In this document: piece after piece, positions 1 to 6,702 of the stretch
Position numbering within the stretch: the first letter of the stretch is position 1
Layout: every line of letters begins with the position of its first letter
NCBI GenBank assembly: GCA_964498785.1
Contig: CAZCJL010000035.1
Coordinates: 1-57,379, forward strand
DNA length: 57,379 bases
Source: Mariaggregatimicrobium sp964498785
GTDB taxonomy: Bacteria; Zhuqueibacterota; Zhuqueibacteria; Thermofontimicrobiales; Thiofontviventaceae
Direction: 5' to 3'
Program-made: the position numbers and the translations under genes
The notes under the pieces: generated by a model
What the model was told of the DNA's origin: nothing
Seen by the model: the letters and a program-made list of their open reading frames with translations, nothing else
Database searches by the model: none

Positions 1-888
<888 letters not shown>

Positions 889-956
889 TTAGGCAGCAGG
901 TGATTAATGGCTTTAAAAATGAATGAGCTGGAAAGTCTTTCTTGAATTGATAAAAA

Positions 957-1073
<117 letters not shown>

Positions 1074-1083
1074 AATAATTTAT

Positions 1084-1122
1084 AAAATAGCCTCATACGA
1101 ATTTCGTATGAGGCTATTTTTA
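1084..1122 (+). terminator. Rho-independent terminator of the rRNA operon
   Basis: A perfect 17-bp stem (aaaatagcctcatacga and its complement) with a 3-base loop (att) is followed by T-rich sequence. It begins 11 bases after 5S and closes the rRNA operon. Confidence 0.95.
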
Positions 1123-1145
1123 TTGAGATAACAGCACAGGAGATA

Positions 1146-1186
1146 TGCACTCCGGGCGGGAGTGCAATCCCTTTATGGATTGCCAG
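1146..1186 (+). repeat. Left copy of 41-bp direct repeat bounding the DGR cassette
   Basis: Identical over 41 bp to 5808-5848, on the other side of the DGR. It holds two consecutive hairpins, gcactcc-gggcg-ggagtgc and caatcc-ctttat-ggattg. A few bases upstream (cacaggaga at 1136) also resemble the right copy. About 25 bp downstream lies cctgtgcgc (1211-1219), the inverse of the gcgcacagg motif of the right copy, so this may be one dispersed palindromic element in two arrangements. Confidence 0.85.
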
Positions 1187-1301
1187 TATTTAAGCTGCAA
1201 GCAATACAAACCTGTGCGCACCCTGTTTTCGTGTTTAAGTTAGTGGGCGATATTTCCCTCCTCTTTTCCATAACTTTTTATAAATTCCTTTCAATATTAT
1301 A

Positions 1302-1330
1302 TTGACAATTGTATGATAATTTCGTAATAT
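1302..1330 (+). promoter_or_regulatory. Consensus sigma-70-type promoter of the DGR target gene
   Basis: TTGACA (1302-1307), a 17-base spacer, then TAATAT (1325-1330). This is nearly a perfect -35/-10 pair, 86 bases before the start of the DGR target gene. It suggests constitutive, fairly strong transcription of the target and possibly of the whole cassette. Confidence 0.75.
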
Positions 1331-1416
1331 ATAGAAATTGATTTTGAACACTAAATACTACGATTTGAACCATACCGAATTTATCAACCGAAAAAAAATC
1401 GAGAAGGAGGAGAAAA

Positions 1417-3531
1417 ATGAGAATGATCATAATCCTTTTACTATCACTCGCCACTGCTTTGCCTGTATTTTCACAATATTTTCAACCAATTAGTCCTTTA
1501 GCTTTTGATAAGAATTCACTTTCACAATCTGCAATCAGCCGTAAAATTACCGCAGAGCGCAAACTGTTCGATCCGCTGGACATCGACGAGCTGCGGGTGA
1601 ACGTCCGCAAAAACAACAATCAGGTGGACAATAAACTGTCTGCCCTCAAAAACAAGATGACCAACATCTATCTGGACAAACAGGAACTGCTCAAACTGGT
1701 GGATATTGAAAAGATGGAGGAGCAGATCAAAGTTAAACAAAAGAGTCTGGATGAAATCAAAGTCCAGATCCAGCAGGATCTGGCAAACGTCGGCTACAGC
1801 GGTCTTTATCTGGTGCTGCTGAATGAGGTGGACCCGTTCGCATCAAAAGAATCACTTTCCGATCAGTCCGAAAAATTGCTGGCGCCGGTCGCCATCGAAG
1901 ATTTGAACGGCATTTTTATTTCCGGTCTGACCGTAATGCAGGATAACCGCATTTTGACCGATCACATCAAAGCGGTTATCAGCGGTGAGATGAGCGTTGC
2001 CAAACAGTACATCTCCAAAACCATCGACGGCAGGAGCAAATTTCTGTATCTGGTCAAAGTGCAGGTCTCACCGCTGAAAAAAGGCTTGGCTGCCACGCAA
2101 ACGCCCGGAACTGGTCAGACCCGCCATCTGGTAATTAATTTGCTCAAAGATACCAATTTTAAACCCGCGCTGCGCAATGCCGGTCTGGCAGAGAGCGAGA
2201 TCAATAGTGTGGACTCGGAAGCGAATTTGAGCCGGGAGGTGATAATGAATTCCAACGCCACTGCGGGCAGGCAGCAGCAGCTTATTTTATCGCGGGGACA
2301 GACCAACCTGCAAAAGATCGAATCCGACATCGAGCAACTGAAAAACTCACTCACCAACCGCAGCACTTTGCTGAAACAGACCATTCAGACAAAAACCAAT
2401 GTGACCTATAACAGCCGGGACATTTCCGGCAGCATTGACCGGGCGCTGAAATATTTTGACAGCCAGCTCAAGAGCTTGCAGGATGAGCTGGTTGCGGAAA
2501 AAGAAAAAGAGCTGGTCGCGCGCTACGCTGTAAACGTCACCGTGGAGGGCAAGCCGGAACAGGACATCGCCAAAACTGCCACCGGTCTGCTCGGACAGAT
2601 CAAACAGAGCTATTCCAAAGTGGAGCAGTTTATCCGGGTGACCGACGTGGTGAACCAGATGCTGGTCGCGGATAAGACCGGCAGCGGCAAGGACATTATC
2701 CGCGAGGTGGACAAACTATGGCTATTTCCGGTTGCCGGCGACGCGGATAATTTCCTGCTCACAGTGGTAGCACAATTTAAAATTGCCGATATCCGCGACC
2801 ACGCGCCAGAACGACAGCCCACCATAACCGAAAGACCAACGCCTCATCGCGAAACCATCACCACCAACGGAATAGAAATGGTATTGGTCAAAGGCGGCAC
2901 CTTCCAAATGGGCAGCAATGACGGAGATAGCAATGAAAAGCCAATTCACGAAGTGTCTGTCGATGATTTTTATCTCAGTAAATACGAGGTGACCCAGAAA
3001 CAGTGGGTTGCGATAATGGGGAATAATCCATCGTATTTTAAAGGCGATAATCTGCCGGTTGAAAGTGTATCCTGGAACGATGTGCAGCAGTTCATCCGCA
3101 AATTGAATACAAAAACAGGAGTGAGCTTTCGTCTGCCAACAGAAGCCGAGTGGGAATACGCCGCCCGTGGAGGAAATAAAAGCAAGGGCTATAAATACAG
3201 CGGCAGCGATAATGTGGGCAGCGTTGCATGGTATAGTGGCAATTCTAATAATAAAACGCATCCGGTTGGCACCAAGCAGCCCAATGAACTGGGATTATAT
3301 GACATGAGCGGCAATGTCTGGGAATGGTGCGCCGACTGGTATGGCGGAGATTACTACAGTAAAAGTCCCTATGAAAATCCAACAGGTCCTGCTACAGGCG
3401 CCAGCCGCGTGAACCGTGGCGGCAGTTGGAACGACGGTGCCGGGGGCGTGCGGTGTGCGAATCGGAACGACTCCGATCCCGATAGCAGCGACAACGACCT
3501 GGGCTTCCGCCGGTGCAGGGCTGTTAGGTAA
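1417..3531 (+). CDS. DGR target protein: secreted coiled-coil protein with C-terminal FGE-sulfatase (C-type-lectin fold) domain
   Basis: 704 residues. The start follows a strong ribosome site (gaaggaggag). Residues 1-19 look like a signal peptide (hydrophobic IIILLLSLATALP, then FSQ). Residues about 45-125 and 290-390 are charged and heptad-like, likely coiled coil. From about residue 484 to the end it is an FGE-sulfatase/SUMF1-type domain: MVLVKGGTFQMGS, KYEVTQKQW, FRLPTEAEWEYAARGG, GLYDMSGNVWEWC, RGGSW and a final LGFR. Residues 660-699 are the variable repeat of the DGR. In this fold, known from other DGR targets such as TvpA-type proteins, varied residues form a surface ligand-binding site. 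The export signal implies a periplasmic or surface-displayed variable binding protein. The coding region 1540-2800 reads more GC-rich than the HRDC, Avd and RT genes that follow. No lipobox is seen. The ligand is unknown. Confidence 0.93.
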   Translation: MRMIIILLLSLATALPVFSQYFQPISPLAFDKNSLSQSAISRKITAERKLFDPLDIDELRVNVRKNNNQVDNKLSALKNKMTNIYLDKQELLKLVDIEKMEEQIKVKQKSLDEIKVQIQQDLANVGYSGLYLVLLNEVDPFASKESLSDQSEKLLAPVAIEDLNGIFISGLTVMQDNRILTDHIKAVISGEMSVAKQYISKTIDGRSKFLYLVKVQVSPLKKGLAATQTPGTGQTRHLVINLLKDTNFKPALRNAGLAESEINSVDSEANLSREVIMNSNATAGRQQQLILSRGQTNLQKIESDIEQLKNSLTNRSTLLKQTIQTKTNVTYNSRDISGSIDRALKYFDSQLKSLQDELVAEKEKELVARYAVNVTVEGKPEQDIAKTATGLLGQIKQSYSKVEQFIRVTDVVNQMLVADKTGSGKDIIREVDKLWLFPVAGDADNFLLTVVAQFKIADIRDHAPERQPTITERPTPHRETITTNGIEMVLVKGGTFQMGSNDGDSNEKPIHEVSVDDFYLSKYEVTQKQWVAIMGNNPSYFKGDNLPVESVSWNDVQQFIRKLNTKTGVSFRLPTEAEWEYAARGGNKSKGYKYSGSDNVGSVAWYSGNSNNKTHPVGTKQPNELGLYDMSGNVWEWCADWYGGDYYSKSPYENPTGPATGASRVNRGGSWNDGAGGVRCANRNDSDPDSSDNDLGFRRCRAVR
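3394..3518 (+). other. DGR variable repeat (VR)
   Basis: Aligns without gaps to 5453-5577 (offset 2059). From 3394 to 3511 there are 13 mismatches, all at TR adenines: 3404, 3433, 3436, 3437, 3445, 3446, 3469, 3472, 3473, 3475, 3485, 3490 and 3496. Eleven read G, one T and one C in VR. They change ten codons (663, 673, 674, 677, 685, 686, 687, 690, 692, 694), each AAC or AAT in TR. The first mismatch not at a TR adenine is 3512 (G against T), as expected where VR and TR differ at the initiation-of-mutagenic-homology (IMH) end. Similarity then stops after 3518. Confidence 0.97.
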
Positions 3532-3595
3532 GTTTTTGGCTTTTTTACTTTTTTACCTTTTGGATGTGGAAAAATTTTAAAAGATAGTTTCTTCT

Positions 3596-3618
3596 CCATA
3601 TATGCAGTGCATATATGG
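3596..3618 (+). other. Perfect hairpin downstream of VR
   Basis: A 10-bp perfect stem, ccatatatgc and gcatatatgg, with loop agt. It lies 65 bases after the target stop and 78 after VR, and is followed by a run of T (3625-3632). In the Bordetella phage DGR a hairpin just after VR aids target recognition; this one is farther away. The T run also allows a simple terminator, so its role is open. Confidence 0.7.
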
Positions 3619-3698
3619 GAGGTTGTTTTTTTGCACTTTAAGTAACAACATGCTGCACAAGACATGTTTTCAAACAAACGCTATTTAAACAGGTAATA

Positions 3699-4136
3699 AT
3701 GCAATTCAAAATCATAACAGTTCCGTTTGAAGAAAGTAAGAACAGCTTTTTAGAGGATGATCTGAACGGATTTGTTCTTAATAAACAGATAAAAGAGTGG
3801 AAAGCGGAATTTTTTATGCTGGATGGGAAAGCCTTCTGGAGCGTATTTCTGGCTTATGAGCCGGTGTTAGGTTCGGCGTCAATACCGGATCAGCTATCGG
3901 AGTCGGAGCAGTTATTATATAAGCGATTGAGGGAGTGGCGTAAACAGCGGGCAGAGTCCGATGGTGTGCCAGTGTTTATCATCGCCAATAATTCGGAGTT
4001 AGTGTCTATCATAAAGAAAGCGCCCAAAACTATTGATGCGCTCAAACTCATTCGGGGCTTTGGCGGCAAAAAGGTTGAAAAATATGGCAAAGAGATTGTG
4101 GAACTGGTGCAAAAATTTTACGGAACTAAAAAATGA
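3699..4136 (+). CDS. HRDC-domain DGR accessory protein
   Basis: 145 residues. The C-terminal part, about residues 67-142, is an HRDC (helicase and RNase D C-terminal) domain: an EQLLYKRLREWRKQRA helix, GVPVFIIANNSELVSI, then LKLIRGFGGKKVEKYGKEI. HRDC domains bind nucleic acids, and stand-alone HRDC proteins are known as DGR accessory genes. The first 65 residues are not recognised. The start follows only a weak ribosome site. It lies between target and Avd and overlaps the Avd start by four bases (ATGA), so the two are translationally coupled. It may guide the template RNA, the cDNA or the target site; this is inferred. Confidence 0.88.
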   Translation: MQFKIITVPFEESKNSFLEDDLNGFVLNKQIKEWKAEFFMLDGKAFWSVFLAYEPVLGSASIPDQLSESEQLLYKRLREWRKQRAESDGVPVFIIANNSELVSIIKKAPKTIDALKLIRGFGGKKVEKYGKEIVELVQKFYGTKK

Positions 4137-4474
4137 AAAAACAATATCCCTTATTTGAGAAATGGTCAAAAACTCTGGATTGGATATTAGATATTATAGA
4201 AAAATTTCCCAAAAGCGTTCGTTTTTCTTTATCCAGCCGCATCGCCAATATTTCATTGGATGTGCTGGAAAAAATCATCGAAGCCATATATACGCAAAAA
4301 AGGGTGCATATATTGTATGCTATTAATCTATATATAGAAAAACTTCGGATTATGTTTCGGATTTGTTTTCATCGTAAGTATATTTCAGTGAAACAGTATG
4401 AGTACATTATCGGTGAATTAAATGAAGCCGGAAAAATGACCGGAGGATGGATAAAACATGAAACGAGTCGGTAA
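4133..4474 (+). CDS. avd: Avd-family accessory variability determinant (four-helix bundle)
   Basis: 113 residues, all helical and basic, with hallmarks of Avd/bAvd four-helix proteins: FEKWSKTLDWILDIIEKFPKSVRF near the N-terminus, then RIANISLDVLEKIIEAIY, a middle helix with IEKLRIMFRICF, and the end YEYIIGELNEAGKMTGGWIK. Avd forms a pentameric barrel that binds the DGR reverse transcriptase and template RNA and is needed for mutagenic retrohoming. It overlaps the HRDC stop (4133-4136) and runs 17 bases into the RT gene. Length is normal for the family and no damage is seen. Confidence 0.95.
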   Translation: MKKQYPLFEKWSKTLDWILDIIEKFPKSVRFSLSSRIANISLDVLEKIIEAIYTQKRVHILYAINLYIEKLRIMFRICFHRKYISVKQYEYIIGELNEAGKMTGGWIKHETSR

Positions 4475-5471
4475 TCTGTATTCGCGCTTAATTTCATTTG
4501 AAAATCTCTACCTGGCATTTAAAAAAGCGTTTAAAGGGAGTAATAAATCAAAGGAGAGCTTGCATTTTCATTTCCATTTGGAGAAAGAAATAATTCAATT
4601 AATTGATGAATTAGAGACAAAAACTTATTGTCCGTCGCCTTTTTATTATTTTAAAATTTTTGATCCAAAGGAAAGGGAGATTGCTGTTGCCCCGTTTCGT
4701 GATCGAGTGGTGCATCATGCCATCGTCAATGTTTTAGAGCCGATTTATGAAAAACGATTTATTTATGATTCGTATGCTACACGTAAAGGAAAAGGAACGC
4801 ATAAAGCGATATTGCGAGCGCAGCATTTTCTCCGCAGGAATCAATGGTTTTTAAAGGGAGATATTAAAAAATATTTTTATAATGTTGACAATGATATTTT
4901 ATTGTACATCATACAACGGAAAATAAAAGACCGGGATTTATTGTGGTTGCTGGAAAAAATCATTCGTCATGGCGGAAAAGACAATAAAGGGATCCCCATT
5001 GGAAATTTAACCAGTCAATTTTTGGCAAATGTATATCTGGATCTTTTTGATTATTTCATTAAGCAGCAACTCCGTATAAAATATTATATCCGCTACATGG
5101 ACGATTTTGTAATTTTCTCACAGGATAAAATATATTTAAAGGAATTGCGCCAGGTTATCGAACAGTATTTAAGAGAAAATTTACGGCTGGAATTAAAGGA
5201 AAAATCGGTTATTATAAATCAACGAAACCATGGATTGGGATTTTTAGGCGCTCGTATCTATCCTAAAATTATTCGAATTCGCGCCGAAAATCTCAAACGC
5301 TCATTAAAAAAATATCATTTGCGGATTCATCAATATAAAAACGGAGTTCTCCAAGAGTCTGACTTGCAAAAAAGTTTTTCCAGCATTTTAGGGTATCTGT
5401 CTTTTTTTGATAGCTATGAATTACGCAAGTTAATTTTTAGGGCAGATGCTGAACAGGCGCCAACCGCGTGA
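4458..5471 (+). CDS. DGR-type reverse transcriptase
   Basis: 337 residues. Palm motifs are intact: FLKGDIKKYF with the metal-binding Asp at residue 135, the DGR-typical GIPIGNLTSQ at 178-187 (retrons and group II intron RTs usually have QG...SP), and YMDD at 213-216 inside YIRYMDDFVIFS. The LGFLGARI stretch near 265 is the next motif. DGR RTs copy TR RNA into cDNA with adenine-specific errors that replaces VR. The start has a GGAGG site about ten bases upstream and lies inside the Avd gene. The last six codons and stop (5453-5471) fall inside TR, so the C-terminus is encoded by the template repeat itself. Confidence 0.97.
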   Translation: MKRVGNLYSRLISFENLYLAFKKAFKGSNKSKESLHFHFHLEKEIIQLIDELETKTYCPSPFYYFKIFDPKEREIAVAPFRDRVVHHAIVNVLEPIYEKRFIYDSYATRKGKGTHKAILRAQHFLRRNQWFLKGDIKKYFYNVDNDILLYIIQRKIKDRDLLWLLEKIIRHGGKDNKGIPIGNLTSQFLANVYLDLFDYFIKQQLRIKYYIRYMDDFVIFSQDKIYLKELRQVIEQYLRENLRLELKEKSVIINQRNHGLGFLGARIYPKIIRIRAENLKRSLKKYHLRIHQYKNGVLQESDLQKSFSSILGYLSFFDSYELRKLIFRADAEQAPTA

Positions 5472-5577
5472 ACCGTGGCGGCAGTTGGAACAACAATGCC
5501 GGGAACGTGCGGTGTGCGAATCGGAACAACAACAATCCCGATAACAGCAACAACAACCTGGGCTTCCGCCTGTGCAG
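5453..5577 (+). repeat. DGR template repeat (TR)
   Basis: The invariant template for VR at 3394-3518. Read in the VR frame it is full of AAC/AAT codons, with the blocks NNNAGN and NNNNPDNSNNN, the usual mutation-ready codons of a TR. AAY codons can become 15 amino acids but never a stop. The frame ends in TGA at 5588-5590. TR begins inside the RT gene and extends about 106 bases past its stop. The TR RNA is expected to come from the RT transcript or an extension of it. Confidence 0.97.
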
Positions 5578-5586
5578 CACTTCCGA

Positions 5587-5748
5587 ATGACAGAACAAAC
5601 GGTGTTTAAGAATGCCGTTGCAGTCTTTTTGGCAGTCCCGGTATTTGTCCTGTACGGTTTTATCAAAGCCGTCAAATACATGAGTGTCAGCCGATTGAGT
5701 TGGGTATTAATTCCGAAAAATCGGCTGGCTGGATTTATATGTATATGA
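5587..5748 (+). CDS. Possible small membrane protein downstream of TR
   Basis: A 53-residue frame starting with the ATG that overlaps the TR-frame stop (ATGA at 5587). The protein has a hydrophobic stretch (VAVFLAVPVFVLYGF, about residues 10-26), then a basic segment ending in LAGFICI, so one or two membrane segments are possible. No family is recognised and no ribosome site is clear. The stretch may instead serve only as the structured 3' spacer of the TR RNA, or be the tail of an older gene. Confidence 0.3.
   Translation: MTEQTVFKNAVAVFLAVPVFVLYGFIKAVKYMSVSRLSWVLIPKNRLAGFICI
5688..5727 (+). other. Inverted repeat in the TR 3' spacer
   Basis: A 9-bp perfect stem, cagccgatt (5688-5696) and aatcggctg (5719-5727), with a 22-base loop, about 110 bases after TR. 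In the Bordetella phage DGR the RNA just outside TR is required for cDNA priming; a structured spacer here could do the same. It overlaps the small frame at 5587-5748. There is no T tract, so a terminator is unlikely. Confidence 0.5.
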
Positions 5749-5760
5749 TTCAATCCACCG

Positions 5761-5848
5761 GCTCACGCCATGCAGTTCATAAATACGCTTGAGGCGCACA
5801 AGAGAACTGCACTCCGGGCGGGAGTGCAATCCCTTTATGGATTGCCAG
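5761..5848 (+). repeat. Dispersed palindromic repeat, right boundary of the DGR
   Basis: Two parts. Positions 5761-5817 resemble 6622-6678 closely (gctcacg, then tgcagttcataaatacg, gaggcgcaca, ggaactg or agaactg, actccgg). Positions 5808-5848 repeat 1146-1186 perfectly. Related, more diverged copies lie at 45094 and 57048. The repeat ends the DGR block and is followed by an AT-rich spacer to 5968. Confidence 0.85.
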
Positions 5849-5968
5849 GATAAAATTATAAAGAACTGGTTATCCAAAATTTCCGCTTGACATTAAATCG
5901 AAAATTAATTAAGTTAATTTATTAAATAATAGTCAACTGGATATTAATATAGATGTGCAGGTGAATAT

Positions 5969-6253
5969 ATGGGAACACTTACAATAAAAATACCTTCCTG
6001 GCTAAATAAACAAGAAGCTGAAAATGAGTTTTTAAATAATCTAAAATTAAAAGCTCAACTGAAAATGGAATATTATCGGAGCAAGATGCTTCCGTTTGAA
6101 AAAAAGTATAAAATTCCTTTTGAAGAATTTAAAAGTCGCTTCAATTCAAAAAATAAAGAAAATTTTGAGCAGTGGGATGATTTTATTGAATGGGAGGCAA
6201 GTTTCAATTTATATAATGAATGGAAGAAGCGACTTGAGGAAGTTGAAAATTGA
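5969..6253 (+). CDS. Small acidic/basic helical protein, possible orphan antitoxin (TumA-like)
   Basis: 94 residues, mostly charged helix. The C-terminal pattern (FEQWDDFIEWEASFNLYNEWKK) and the short beta start (MGTLTIKIP) recall small antitoxins paired with TumE/DUF6516 toxins. That resemblance is from memory of the motif and is weak. No toxin gene follows: the next gene, 54 bases on, is a nucleotidyltransferase. The ribosome site is poor (caggtgaatatatg). Treat as a real but functionally unassigned small gene. Confidence 0.55.
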   Translation: MGTLTIKIPSWLNKQEAENEFLNNLKLKAQLKMEYYRSKMLPFEKKYKIPFEEFKSRFNSKNKENFEQWDDFIEWEASFNLYNEWKKRLEEVEN

Positions 6254-6307
6254 AAAATTTACTTATGTGTATATTCATTTTCAATTAAAATGTTAAGGAG
6301 TGTTTGC

Positions 6308-6598
6308 ATGACCAGGGCGGAAGCTTTAAAATTGCTGAAAAGATATAAAATCGAAAATGCTGAAAAATATGGCATTCATAATCTCGGGATTTTTGGCTCT
6401 TTTTCCAGAGACGAGCAACAGGAAGATAGCGATATAGATATAGTCATCGAAACCGCTGAGCCGGATCCGTTCAAACTGGTTCATATAAAAGAAGATTTAG
6501 AAGCAGTGTTCAACAAAAATATCGATTTGATTAGAAAAAGAGATAAAATGAATCCCTATTTGTTGAAAAGAATTAATAAGGATGCCATTTATGTATGA
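6308..6598 (+). CDS. MNT-type minimal nucleotidyltransferase (antitoxin of a HEPN-MNT pair)
   Basis: 96 residues from the ATG that follows a good aaggag site; an upstream in-frame ATG at 6290 lacks one. It has the nucleotidyltransferase signature GSF at residues 30-32 and SDIDIVIE with metal-binding Asp 42 and 44, and the small size of MntA antitoxins. MNT proteins neutralise HEPN RNase toxins by adding AMP to a tyrosine. The stop overlaps the start of a truncated HEPN-like frame at 6591, as in intact HEPN-MNT operons. This antitoxin is therefore probably an orphan. Confidence 0.88.
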   Translation: MTRAEALKLLKRYKIENAEKYGIHNLGIFGSFSRDEQQEDSDIDIVIETAEPDPFKLVHIKEDLEAVFNKNIDLIRKRDKMNPYLLKRINKDAIYV

Positions 6599-6653
6599 TC
6601 TTTTTAGAATTGTGAGACCTGGCTCACGTCGTGCAGTTCATAAATACGCCTGA
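6591..6653 (+). pseudogene. Truncated HEPN (DUF86-like) toxin start, cut by a dispersed repeat
   Basis: The ATG at 6591 overlaps the MNT stop by eight bases, the usual coupling in MNT-HEPN pairs. The first residues, MYDLFRIV, resemble a DUF86/HEPN N-terminus. After about nine codons the frame runs into the repeat at 6622-6678 and stops at 6651-6653. Nothing resembling the rest of a HEPN protein follows before the PBP gene. The identification rests on position and a short stretch only. Confidence 0.4.
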
Positions 6654-6678
6654 GGCGCACAGGGGAACTGAACTCCGG
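6622..6678 (+). repeat. Dispersed palindromic repeat (gcgcacagg family)
   Basis: Nearly the same as 5761-5817, with scattered substitutions. It lies just after the truncated HEPN-like frame and 24 bases before the PBP1C start. It ends at actccgg, lacking the double hairpin present at 5809-5848. Confidence 0.8.
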
Positions 6679-6702
6679 AAAAATTAATGAACAATAACGT
6701 CA

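Noticed and set aside
2722..3261. Minus-strand frame of 179 codons inside the DGR target gene
   Set aside because: Shadow of a well-supported coding region with clear FGE motifs on the plus strand.
5430..5590. TR region as the 3' end of a second FGE-type gene
   Set aside because: The TR frame is not open upstream into an FGE domain; it begins inside the RT gene and its AAY-rich codons fit a template, not a gene end.
5430..5753. Minus-strand frame of 107 codons across TR, rich in Cys
   Set aside because: The odd composition (CCCCYRDCCC) is the antisense of the AAC-rich template repeat and small downstream frame; no ribosome site.
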